Source: Treponema primitia ZAS-1 (GTDB lineage Bacteria > Spirochaetota > Spirochaetia > Treponematales > Breznakiellaceae). Taken from it: 64,000 nt of DNA. The position numbers were made by a program, and so were the translations under genes. Shown in pieces: positions 16,991 through 24,272 of this stretch. The first letter of the stretch is position 1; every line of letters begins with the position of its first letter. The notes beneath the pieces are model-generated. The model did no database searches, had not been told where the DNA came from, and saw nothing but the letters and a program-made list of their open reading frames with translations. The DNA lies in contig NZ_AEEA01000030.1 in NCBI RefSeq assembly GCF_000297095.1, positions 1-64,000 on the forward strand, written 5' to 3'.

Positions 16991-17254
16991 ATGACGGCAT
17001 ATACCACAATAACAGAAAAGGGACAAATAACCTTGCCCGTTGAAATGCGCCATGCCTTAAACTTGACTCCGGGCAAGAAACTCCAAATCAACTTTGACGG
17101 AGACACTATTTCAATAAGCAAACCGGCTGATATTAAAGACGTACGGCGTATTTTGCAGGAAGAAATGTCAAAAATGGGAACAACGGAAATCAAAACGCAA
17201 AACGGCGACGGCTGGACGGCCCATGTAACGGAAACTTTCGGCAAAACAATCTAA
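16991..17254 (+). CDS. AbrB/MazE-type antitoxin
   Basis: An 87-residue swapped-hairpin AbrB-domain protein: TTITEKGQITLPVEMRHALNL is the DNA-binding core. The C-terminal half (TTEIKTQNGDGWTAHVTETF) would bind and cover the toxin. It precedes the PIN toxin by 20 bases, the standard antitoxin-first order, and probably represses the pair. The ATG at 16991 follows a run of weak AT-rich sequence without an obvious ribosome site; the reading frame is open further upstream to 16859, but that part overlaps the methyltransferase gene and does not look coding. Confidence 0.88.
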   Translation: MTAYTTITEKGQITLPVEMRHALNLTPGKKLQINFDGDTISISKPADIKDVRRILQEEMSKMGTTEIKTQNGDGWTAHVTETFGKTI

Positions 17255-17274
17255 TATAAAGGAAGCTACGGCAC

Positions 17275-17667
17275 ATGGCGTCTAGTTTGGATACAAACTG
17301 TCTCTTACGATGGCTTCTCGGCGATGAGCCTATGCAAACCGCAGCAATAACAAATCTTCTGGATTCGGGCCAAACCTTTGTTGCGGAGGATGCAGCTATC
17401 ATTGAAACTATCTTTGTCCTTGAGAAGGTAAAAAAAATCAGCCGCCAGGCTATCAATAAAGCGGTTTTAACTATTATTGCCCAGGGAAATATAAAATGCA
17501 GCCGGGAAATTTTCAATGAAACCATGGCCATTTATGAAAATCACCCTAAGCTCTCGGCGGTTGATTGTTATTTAGCTGTTTTAGCGCGGCTGAATAATAC
17601 TATTCCGCTTTTTACCTTTGACGAAAAATTAGCAAAACAAATTTCTGAAACAAAATTAGTTGTATAA
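17275..17667 (+). CDS. vapC: PIN-domain ribonuclease toxin (VapC-type)
   Basis: A 130-residue PIN endoribonuclease that would cleave tRNA or other RNA when the antitoxin is lost. Acidic residues expected for the metal site are D6 (SLDTNCLLR), E44 (AIIETIFVLEK), D97 (AVDCYLAVLA) and D116 (TFDEKL). AAGGAAG precedes the ATG. Together with the AbrB-type gene it forms a type II toxin-antitoxin module inserted between the methyltransferase and the DUF1015 gene. The following gene starts 17 bases after its stop. Confidence 0.9.
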   Translation: MASSLDTNCLLRWLLGDEPMQTAAITNLLDSGQTFVAEDAAIIETIFVLEKVKKISRQAINKAVLTIIAQGNIKCSREIFNETMAIYENHPKLSAVDCYLAVLARLNNTIPLFTFDEKLAKQISETKLVV

Positions 17668-17683
17668 GGCTATGGAGGCTTTA

Positions 17684-19039
17684 ATGACCGATTCAAAAAG
17701 ACGGCTTGCTGCCCTAGGTACGATGATACCCGAAATAACCCTTCCCGGCGGGGATGTGGACCTGGAAAAATGGGCGGTTATTGCCTGTGACCAGTTTACC
17801 CAGGATCGATCCTATTGGGAGGATGTCAGGAAAACCGCAGCCCCCTCCCCTTCCGCCCTTAACATGATATTTCCCGAGGTGTATCTGGATGACGCCGGCC
17901 GGGAAGACCGGATCCGGAACATCCACCGGACCATGGCATCCTATTTAGCCGATGGCGTTCTGGCCCCGCTACAACAGGGTTGTATCTATATTGAACGAAG
18001 TACCCCCCATCACCAGCGCCGCCGGGGCTTAGTCCTGGCCATTGACCTGGAACACTACGACTGGAAACCCGGGTCTCAAAGGCTGATTCGGGCCACCGAA
18101 GGAACCGTTCCCGAACGGATCCCCCCCCGGATGGAGGTGCGCCGCTCCGCCCCGCTGGAAACGCCCCACATACTCCTGCTCATCGACGACGAGACGGACT
18201 ACCTGATCCCCGCCCTGGGTGAACGGGCCAAAAAAGGGGACCCCCTCTACCATACCCCGCTCATGCTCGGCGCAGGGGAGATTTCCGGCTGGGCCCTGGA
18301 TACCGAAACGGACTGGATGGTTCTTACGGAAGGGCTTGAGGAACTGGCGGGAAGATCGAAAACCCGGTACGGCGGCGGAAACCCCTTCCTCTATGCCGTA
18401 GGTGACGGCAACCATTCCCTGGCCACTGCCAAAGCGGTCTGGGAAGAGTATAAGCAAGCCCATACAGGCGAAGGGGGCCTTGAGCAGCACCCTGCCCGGT
18501 ATGCCCTTGTCGAATTGGAAAACATCTACGATCCGGGAATTGCCTTTGAGCCTATACACCGGGTCATCTTCGGCTCTGGCTTGGAGGAAATCCGAGCCGC
18601 CCTGAGCGAACTGCCGGGTTTTTCCAGCCATACCGTGGCAAGCCCGGCGGAGCTTTCCCAACTGGTGACAGACACCGCTGCGGGGAACCGCTACGGGCTT
18701 ATCGGCGAAGGCCGGTACATCCTGGTTGAAACCGAAACCACGGGCATCGCCACGGAGGGACTCCAGCCCCTGCTGGACCGCGTTATCAGCGATACCGGCC
18801 GGGATGGCGGACCCGTCATCGACTACATACACGGGGAAAAGGAGCTTTTTCGCATCGCCGATGGGGAGAAGCCCGCGGTTGGCGAAAGACCCGTAACGGG
18901 CATCCTGCTCCCGCCGGTAAAGAAAGCGGGGCTCTTCCAAACCGTAGCCCGTTCCGGCCCCCTGCCGCGGAAGAGCTTTTCCATGGGAGAGGCTTTGGAA
19001 AAACGCTTTTATCTGGAATGCCGGAAACTATTTGACTAA
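17684..19039 (+). CDS. DUF1015-family protein
   Basis: A 451-residue cytoplasmic protein of the DUF1015 family (COG4198), whose biochemical role is not established. Family features seen are VIACDQFTQDRSYWEDV near the N-terminus, the central VGDGNHSLATAKAVW motif with a conserved histidine, and FDYIHGEKEL-like sequence near residue 390 (VIDYIHGEKELFRIADG). The ATG at 17684 has GGAGG five bases upstream; earlier in-frame starts overlap the toxin gene. It ends 62 bases before the tRNA-Leu gene, and the promoter-like sequence for that tRNA overlaps its stop codon. Confidence 0.85.
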   Translation: MTDSKRRLAALGTMIPEITLPGGDVDLEKWAVIACDQFTQDRSYWEDVRKTAAPSPSALNMIFPEVYLDDAGREDRIRNIHRTMASYLADGVLAPLQQGCIYIERSTPHHQRRRGLVLAIDLEHYDWKPGSQRLIRATEGTVPERIPPRMEVRRSAPLETPHILLLIDDETDYLIPALGERAKKGDPLYHTPLMLGAGEISGWALDTETDWMVLTEGLEELAGRSKTRYGGGNPFLYAVGDGNHSLATAKAVWEEYKQAHTGEGGLEQHPARYALVELENIYDPGIAFEPIHRVIFGSGLEEIRAALSELPGFSSHTVASPAELSQLVTDTAAGNRYGLIGEGRYILVETETTGIATEGLQPLLDRVISDTGRDGGPVIDYIHGEKELFRIADGEKPAVGERPVTGILLPPVKKAGLFQTVARSGPLPRKSFSMGEALEKRFYLECRKLFD

Positions 19040-19060
19040 AAAGCGCTATATTGGTAAGAT
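19032..19060 (+). promoter_or_regulatory. Candidate promoter for tRNA-Leu
   Basis: TTGACT (19032-19037), a 17-base spacer and TAAGAT (19055-19060) precede the tRNA. The -35 box overlaps the stop codon of the DUF1015 gene. Confidence 0.45.
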
Positions 19061-19061
19061 G

Positions 19062-19085
19062 AATAACCTAAGCGCTTAGGTTATT
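19062..19085. terminator. 24-base perfect palindrome before tRNA-Leu
   Basis: AATAACCTAAGC followed by its exact complement. It could fold as a 10-bp stem with a 4-base loop and end the DUF1015 transcript, though only a short T-rich stretch (TTTAA) follows. It also lies directly after the candidate tRNA promoter, so it could instead be an operator or an RNA-processing hairpin. Confidence 0.5.
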
Positions 19086-19100
19086 TAACGATGTACTTTT

Positions 19101-19183
19101 GCCGGCATGGTGGAATGGTAGACACGATAGACTCAAAATCTATTGCGCGCAAGCGTGTAAGAGTTCAAGTCTCTTTGCCGGTA
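19101..19183 (+). tRNA. tRNA-Leu (CAA)
   Basis: An 83-base class II tRNA. The acceptor arm GCCGGCA pairs with TGCCGGT (one G-U), the anticodon stem ATAGA/TCTAT holds the loop CTCAAAA (anticodon CAA), and a long variable arm (TGCGCGCAAGCGTGT) marks leucine. The T arm is AGAGT/TCTCT-like with loop TCAAG. CCA is not encoded. It reads leucine UUG codons. An AT-richer accessory block begins about 250 bases downstream. Confidence 0.93.
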
Positions 19184-19435
19184 TTTTGTAATTCTTTACG
19201 TTGCAAGGAATTATGTAAGGACTACCCCAACAAGGGGCGTTCACAATCTATTGTAAATTAATTCTGGCACATAAAACTCTTTCAATGCAGCTTCTTTAAA
19301 ACCGTTGTGGTGACAATGCCATCACAAAAATATTGCCAAAAAAATCTTACGAAATATTTTGCCCCATCATCCCATGATTAACCAAAGGCGTATAATACCA
19401 GATGCGGAACATAAAAAACGCAAAGGAGTTATACG
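19184..19435. other. AT-rich spacer after tRNA-Leu
   Basis: No gene is supported here. TATAAT at 19391-19396 is a likely -10 box for the following lipoprotein gene, without a convincing -35. I see no second copy of the tRNA 3' end that would mark an attachment site. Confidence 0.5.
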
Positions 19436-20371
19436 ATGAAAAAAGGCCTTTTTTTAACGGCAATGCTCGGCATGGCGCTGGTATTGGGATTGATGTTTAT
19501 CGGGTGCGACCAACCGACCGATGGTGGTGGAGACGGGGTTGAAACGTTAAGAACCACAAGCTATCCAACATTAAAACTGATTGGAGATACATGGACAGAT
19601 GATGACGGCTACAGCGGCAGTGAGTGGACAACTCAGGGACAAGTCAAATTATCTGCCTGTGTACCGAACGGCGTGGCAAAAACTAATACCCAGTACATGG
19701 TTACTTTTACGGGTACGACGGATAAAGCCCTGGATGATTTTGAAATAGACTGGATCGCTAATGACGGATGGAACTGGAAAGACATTGCCTGGGGAAATGG
19801 GAGAAAAAGTGTTTCCGGAACTTTTACATCCAAAGGGCTGGTTGAAACTTTAACTGATTTTGATGAAAATGATTCTAACTACGGATATATCCGGATAAAC
19901 AATAGGGATGCCGCCGTGACAGAGCGTGGTCAGGTTGAGGCAACATTGACAAACGTCAAAATCACCATTGACGAGCTTGCCAATGATACCATGGTACTGT
20001 TCCTGGACAACGACCATTGGGAAGGGACTTTCGATTTAGCGTCATATTTTCCACAAAAAGTAGAAGCGGGGAAAAGTTACAAAATTACTGTTCGTGGAAA
20101 TCTTGATAAAGAAATCGAGAAATTTTCAATTTCGATAAAGGGCGACAGGTTGGATGATTCATGGGATGATATAACGGAGCAGGATTCCAAATCTGCAGAA
20201 AGAGGACCCGGTATTTTTAGTTATGAAGCAACATTACAAATCAGCGGAAGTGCAACGGCAACAAAAAATTACCTGGTAATACGAAATCACGATGCGTCAG
20301 GAGAGCCGCGTTGGGATATTGCCGCAATTATTACCGGTTTGAAGGTAACGGTAGTGGAGATTGACGAATAA
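19436..20371 (+). CDS. Putative lipoprotein with two beta-rich domains
   Basis: A 311-residue surface or periplasmic lipoprotein of unknown role. The N-terminus has a lysine pair, a hydrophobic stretch and a lipobox-like LMFIGC with cysteine at residue 24, then an acidic/glycine linker. The rest looks like two related beta-sandwich modules of about 135 residues, each with a tryptophan-containing motif (SEWTTQGQVKL; DHWEGTFDL), a KxYxITVRG/TQYMVTFTG strand and a closing TNVKITI/TGLKVTV strand, which resembles carbohydrate-binding jelly rolls (inference). AAGGAG precedes the ATG. The WYL regulator gene starts 27 bases after its stop. Confidence 0.7.
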   Translation: MKKGLFLTAMLGMALVLGLMFIGCDQPTDGGGDGVETLRTTSYPTLKLIGDTWTDDDGYSGSEWTTQGQVKLSACVPNGVAKTNTQYMVTFTGTTDKALDDFEIDWIANDGWNWKDIAWGNGRKSVSGTFTSKGLVETLTDFDENDSNYGYIRINNRDAAVTERGQVEATLTNVKITIDELANDTMVLFLDNDHWEGTFDLASYFPQKVEAGKSYKITVRGNLDKEIEKFSISIKGDRLDDSWDDITEQDSKSAERGPGIFSYEATLQISGSATATKNYLVIRNHDASGEPRWDIAAIITGLKVTVVEIDE

Positions 20372-20398
20372 GGTGAGCGAAGGAGTATAATAGCAGAT

Positions 20399-21412
20399 AT
20401 GGAAACAAGAAAAAGTATACCAAGAGCGACCTTGGCAAGGATTTACTCCATAGAACGGCAGATTGCTTCCGGGAGCTATCCCAATGTCAATGATCTGGCC
20501 GAAAAATACGGATGCGGAACGGCCACTATTTACCGGGATATTGAGTACATGCGGGATAGATTAAACGCCCCCATTGAGTACGATGCAAAGGAACGGGGCT
20601 GGTACTTTTCCGAGAAGGGATTCAGGCTGCCGGCCCGTTATGCTGCGTCAAATGACATGCTGGCCCTGGGGATGGCTAAATCTCTATTGGAATTATACAA
20701 AAATACGCCCCTCTATGAATCGGCAAAACATCTTATAGAAGATATTACGGCGCCATTGTCCAATGATGATATTCCTGAAACTGAAAAATCCGCCTGGTAT
20801 GAAAAGAGGATTATTGTCCCATCAGTAGCCTCGGCGCCGGTAAAGCCTGAAATATGGGAAGTAATTACAACAGGGTTACGGGATAACCGGGTCATTACCT
20901 TTGACTATAAAGGCCATTGGGATGCCGAGTACAATACCCGGCTTGTTCGGCCCTATCAGCTGCTCTTTGATACGGGTATCTGGTATCTTTACGGCTATTC
21001 GGAGGAGCGGGAAGCAACAAGGCTGTTCTCATTACAAAGAATGAAAAATGCATCCCTCACCAATGAAACATTTAAACTCCCCCAGGATTTTGATTATAAT
21101 GCAAAAAATAATAACAGCCATTTTGGTATTTTTGAAGGTAAAAAGCAAAATTACCGCATTCAATTTTCCAATGATGTCCTCCCTGCGATTGAAGAACGCC
21201 AATGGGCAGAGGATCAAAAGATAGAAGATACCGGGGATGAATGTTTTATCCTAAGTTTTTCAAGCACCCAGTTTGATAAAGTGCTTTCCTGGGTACTTTC
21301 CTTTGGCTGTAACGCTGCGCCGATAGAACCGGCGCAGCTGGTTGCATCCTGGGAAAGGCATATTACAGAGCTTTATGCCGTTATAACTGATAAAACGGGA
21401 GAAACAAAATGA
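20399..21412 (+). CDS. WYL-domain transcriptional regulator
   Basis: A 337-residue regulator. The N-terminal winged helix (YPNVNDLAEKYGCGTATIYRDIEYMRD) is of the HTH_11/DeoR-like type; residues 155-240 hold the WYL domain (VITFDYKGHW, RLVRPYQLLFDTGIWYLYGY) and a C-terminal WCX-type extension follows (RIQFSNDVLPAIEERQW). WYL domains bind nucleotide-derived or other small ligands and are frequent in defence and stress loci. TTGACG (20361-20366) and TATAAT (20386-20391) with the ATG seven bases later suggest its own, nearly leaderless promoter. It may control the adjacent lipoprotein gene or the accessory cluster downstream. Confidence 0.88.
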   Translation: METRKSIPRATLARIYSIERQIASGSYPNVNDLAEKYGCGTATIYRDIEYMRDRLNAPIEYDAKERGWYFSEKGFRLPARYAASNDMLALGMAKSLLELYKNTPLYESAKHLIEDITAPLSNDDIPETEKSAWYEKRIIVPSVASAPVKPEIWEVITTGLRDNRVITFDYKGHWDAEYNTRLVRPYQLLFDTGIWYLYGYSEEREATRLFSLQRMKNASLTNETFKLPQDFDYNAKNNNSHFGIFEGKKQNYRIQFSNDVLPAIEERQWAEDQKIEDTGDECFILSFSSTQFDKVLSWVLSFGCNAAPIEPAQLVASWERHITELYAVITDKTGETK

Positions 21413-21461
21413 TAATAGAATACTCTTTCGTTGGGGTTTTGATTAACCATACTCCCTATGA

Positions 21462-22523
21462 TCATTTGGCTTCCTCTTGTCCGAGTTTCTTTTCAAAGAA
21501 TTCGACTATTCCGAGATTTTCTTCTTTCCATTCAACAAGACGATACAATACTCGTTTTGCGAGAGTACTTGGGAAGTCGCGTTTTTTCTTCCGGAACACT
21601 TTTATAGACTCCACATTGTTAAAATCAAGGAGTGGAGCAGCGGTATTATCTTCGTCGTTGGGGATCGGTACAGATAAATCCACTCGGTTACCAAATCTGT
21701 AACGCATTTTACCTGGATGTTCTCTCCGACGATAGAATTCCGCATCAAGCTTATCGCTTGCCATAAATGCCATTTCTGTTTTCTTGACATCTCCTCCAAC
21801 CCAAATAGACAAAAAAACATCGCTGAATTTCTTCATTTCAAATGCAATAAACTCACGGTCTTGATCATTTTCCCGGATAGGCTCATATTTTCCTTCATTA
21901 AATATTGAAGTCTCATCATTTACTTTCAATGCCTCATTTAGTTTATCTAGAATCGAATTCCTAAAGAGGTGCGGAAATACAATTATATCGTGTTCTTCCA
22001 TTATGTCTTCAATTATCTCTCCACCAAGATCTATTTCCTTAATTAATGTATTTATAATAAGAACTATTTCTTTGTGTACCTTCTCTGTGTCGTCGAAAGT
22101 GCTCTTTTGAATCCTTTTTCCCATATCTGTTAATGCATCTCCAATAGTTCGAGCCTGATCGTTATCTAAATACATCATTAAATCCTGGTAATATTTTAAA
22201 GTAAGCTCTCTGAATATTTCAATAGTAATCGAAGCTTCCCAAACTTTCCAAACGTCTTTTATATAATTCTGAAAAACGTCTATTTTCCTTTCCAAAATCC
22301 TTATGTCTTTGCCCTTTTGTTCTTCTACGGCTGTTTGCCCTTTTAATAAAACAAGTGTAATTAATGCGCCAATAAGGGCGCCTAATGCTGCCCCCATGTA
22401 GTTTGCAGGCAGAACATTCCAAGGCATAATACCAAAAATAACAGAAATAGCGCCAAATATAATTATCGCAAAAATTGTAGCTATAATAGCCCTTTTATAA
22501 TTTAGTTCTTGCTTTTTCTTCAT
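21462..22523 (-). CDS. Hypothetical membrane-anchored coiled protein
   Basis: A 353-residue protein that I do not recognise. Two membrane helices lie in the first 63 residues (AIIATIFAIIIFGAISVIF and YMGAALGALIGALITLVLL), followed by a coiled, lysine/glutamate-rich cytoplasmic region of about 280 residues. The C-terminal half contains charged segments and a RYRFGNRVDLSVPIP strand region that could be a separate domain. It converges with the WYL regulator and is AT-richer than the core genes. Role unknown. Confidence 0.65.
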   Translation of the reverse strand: MKKKQELNYKRAIIATIFAIIIFGAISVIFGIMPWNVLPANYMGAALGALIGALITLVLLKGQTAVEEQKGKDIRILERKIDVFQNYIKDVWKVWEASITIEIFRELTLKYYQDLMMYLDNDQARTIGDALTDMGKRIQKSTFDDTEKVHKEIVLIINTLIKEIDLGGEIIEDIMEEHDIIVFPHLFRNSILDKLNEALKVNDETSIFNEGKYEPIRENDQDREFIAFEMKKFSDVFLSIWVGGDVKKTEMAFMASDKLDAEFYRRREHPGKMRYRFGNRVDLSVPIPNDEDNTAAPLLDFNNVESIKVFRKKKRDFPSTLAKRVLYRLVEWKEENLGIVEFFEKKLGQEEAK

Positions 22524-22677
22524 TATATGCTCCTAAAGTCAATTTATTAGTATAACCAGACATAAAAATCATACCAAATGCTCCCAGATTATACAAGTCT
22601 TACATTGCCGGATGGTGTTTTTTGTGTGGACTCTGGACCTAACCCATTACTCTAAGGATACCGTACTATAGCATCAT

Positions 22678-22950
22678 TCATTTTTCTTCTCCTTCAGTAT
22701 GTTTAGCATAAATAGGTCGTAAATCTTTATGCACATACCTAATTGAACTTGGGCTTTGTTTATATGCTTCAACACAAACTTCTTTAGTTAAATACCTTTC
22801 CGATGATATATAAAAAAGAGCCGCATAATCTTTTTTAACAGCTTCGAGACATAATTCATTTGTCCATAATTTTTCAGGTACTTCAGAAAGTGCATTATGG
22901 TCAATTTTTACTGCCGCAAGCCATTCTTTATATGTCTTTTCTTCGGTCAT
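22678..22950 (-). CDS. Small DUF4116-like repeat protein
   Basis: A 90-residue protein with two or three short helical repeats of the kind LWTNELCLEAVKKDYAALFY and YLTKEVCVEAYKQSPSSIRY, typical of DUF4116, a repeat found in host-associated bacteria and of unknown function. No signal peptide. Its start codon is about 40 bases downstream of the stop of the TPR gene and in the same direction, so co-transcription is likely. Confidence 0.65.
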   Translation of the reverse strand: MTEEKTYKEWLAAVKIDHNALSEVPEKLWTNELCLEAVKKDYAALFYISSERYLTKEVCVEAYKQSPSSIRYVHKDLRPIYAKHTEGEEK

Positions 22951-22988
22951 AGTATAAGGTTCCCTTTATTCAATTTGGTTGTCAAATA

Positions 22989-23026
22989 TTAGTATACTTC
23001 TCCATCATCTTCTCCGGCGTTACTAA
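22989..23026. repeat. Short repeat shared with BCS1-like gene end
   Basis: Bases 22990-23023 match 24304-24337 at all but three of about 34 positions, and the three differences are transitions. One copy ends the TPR gene, the other lies at the 3' end of the AAA gene, in different reading frames. Confidence 0.65.
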
Positions 23027-23759
23027 TTTTTCCGGCGAGACTTTCTTTGTATCCCTCGTTGTCCGGATCAAGTTCGCAGGCTTTGGCGTAGTCCGCGGCA
23101 GCAGCCTCATAGTCATCATCCAAGAATTTGAAGCGTACGCCCCGACTAAAACAGGCATCGGCGAGGGTGCTCTTGTAGCGTATGTTGGAGGGATCCAATT
23201 CGACGGCTTTCGTGTAGGCAAGGATAGCCTTGTCTTCGTCATGAACTGCGAAAAACGCTTTGCCGCACTCAGCAAACTCTTCGGCCGTACCCGCCATCTG
23301 CGCCGCTTTTTCGTTGGCGCTGGCGAGGGCTTTTTGGTAGTCCTTGTACTCCGGGTTAAGTTCGCAGGCTTTCATGAAGTCCGCGACAGCCTTGCCGTAG
23401 TTCCCATTGCAACTGTAGCACAACCCGCGCCGGTAGTAACCCATAGCTTCAGATGGGCATAGATCGATGGCTTTACTGAAGTTGGCAATAGCCGCCGCGT
23501 TGTTCTCCGCCGTATGCGCCGCTTCGCCACGCTTACTATAAACGGCGGCCAGATTGTGTTTCGCCAACGACTTGAGATCCTCTGGGGCGCCCTGGGCAAG
23601 CCGGGTTGCAAACGTGATTGCCTCGTCCCAGTCTTTCGCGTCATTCGCCGCTTTCCGCAGAGACGACCACCGCAAGAGCATGTCCCATTCCCCCGACGAG
23701 GGAATGTTCGCACCGCTCAGTTCATCCGCAGAGACGACAGAACGTTTTGCGCTTTTCAT
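22989..23759 (-). CDS. TPR-repeat protein
   Basis: A 256-residue soluble protein with about four tetratricopeptide repeats, for example AIANFSKAIDLCPSEAMGYY, AVADFMKACELNPEYKDY, AILAYTKAVELDPSNIRY and AAADYAKACELDPDNEGY. These make a protein-binding scaffold. The last 40 bases of the gene, ending in the acidic residues EDDGEVY, are nearly identical at DNA level to the 3' end of the BCS1-like gene at 24303, but are read in a different frame. It is part of the minus-strand accessory group with the zinc-ribbon and AAA genes. Confidence 0.8.
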   Translation of the reverse strand: MKSAKRSVVSADELSGANIPSSGEWDMLLRWSSLRKAANDAKDWDEAITFATRLAQGAPEDLKSLAKHNLAAVYSKRGEAAHTAENNAAAIANFSKAIDLCPSEAMGYYRRGLCYSCNGNYGKAVADFMKACELNPEYKDYQKALASANEKAAQMAGTAEEFAECGKAFFAVHDEDKAILAYTKAVELDPSNIRYKSTLADACFSRGVRFKFLDDDYEAAAADYAKACELDPDNEGYKESLAGKISNAGEDDGEVY

Positions 23760-23866
23760 CCTTGCCTCCGCCTGTTTTGTCTCTTTCTACCATACCAATA
23801 AAGCCCATTGTTTTCCGTATTTCCCTCCCCTATCAGGAAACAATTGTTAACGCACTGGCGCTATCT

Positions 23867-24100
23867 TTACATTTTGTGCCATGTATGGAAATGTTTGCCC
23901 TCACAAGTTGTGGTGTTCTGCGGTGTTGATTTACATCTTTCAATCGTCAGTCCACATTTGCGGCATTCATATGTCGCATCACCATCATCGGTGATTTTTG
24001 TCCATGAGTGGAAGTGTTTCCCCTCACATGTTGTCGAATTCTGTGGAGTTGTTGCATTACGAACAACCTTGCCACATTTGCTACACTGATAAACTGCCAT
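23867..24100 (-). CDS. Small tandem zinc-ribbon protein
   Basis: A 77-residue protein made of two copies of a roughly 38-residue unit. Each has a CxxC knuckle (CSKCGK; CRKCGL) followed by CEGKHFHSW or CEGKHFHTW, giving a probable Cys3-His zinc site per unit with a second histidine nearby. The two units are joined by ITDDGDATYE. Function unknown; such proteins often bind nucleic acid or proteins. A good ribosome site (AAGGAG) precedes the ATG. It lies between the AAA and TPR genes on the same strand. Confidence 0.72.
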   Translation of the reverse strand: MAVYQCSKCGKVVRNATTPQNSTTCEGKHFHSWTKITDDGDATYECRKCGLTIERCKSTPQNTTTCEGKHFHTWHKM

Positions 24101-24272
24101 AACAAGCTCCTTGCTTAGTTAGTTACCTCTTTGCATAAAGAAAAATGACCGTACAAGCCAAAAAGCGATTGCTCAAAATACCTTTATGGTTTATTTTATA
24201 TCCTCTTTTATGGTTTGTGTCAAGCCAACACAGATTATGTTTTTTTGAAAAAACCTTCATAAAATATTCCCT

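Noticed and set aside
16991..17667. Toxin-antitoxin pair as the new system
   Set aside because: AbrB-type antitoxin plus PIN toxin is a standard, well-known module with all expected residues.
18029..18940. Open frame of 303 codons antisense to the DUF1015 gene
   Set aside because: It mirrors a well-supported GC-rich gene, has no recognisable domain or ribosome site, and its composition is that of a reverse shadow.
23867..24100. Tandem zinc-ribbon gene as a repeat artefact
   Set aside because: The two units differ at enough positions while keeping Cys and His, and it has a good ribosome site, so it is kept as a gene.
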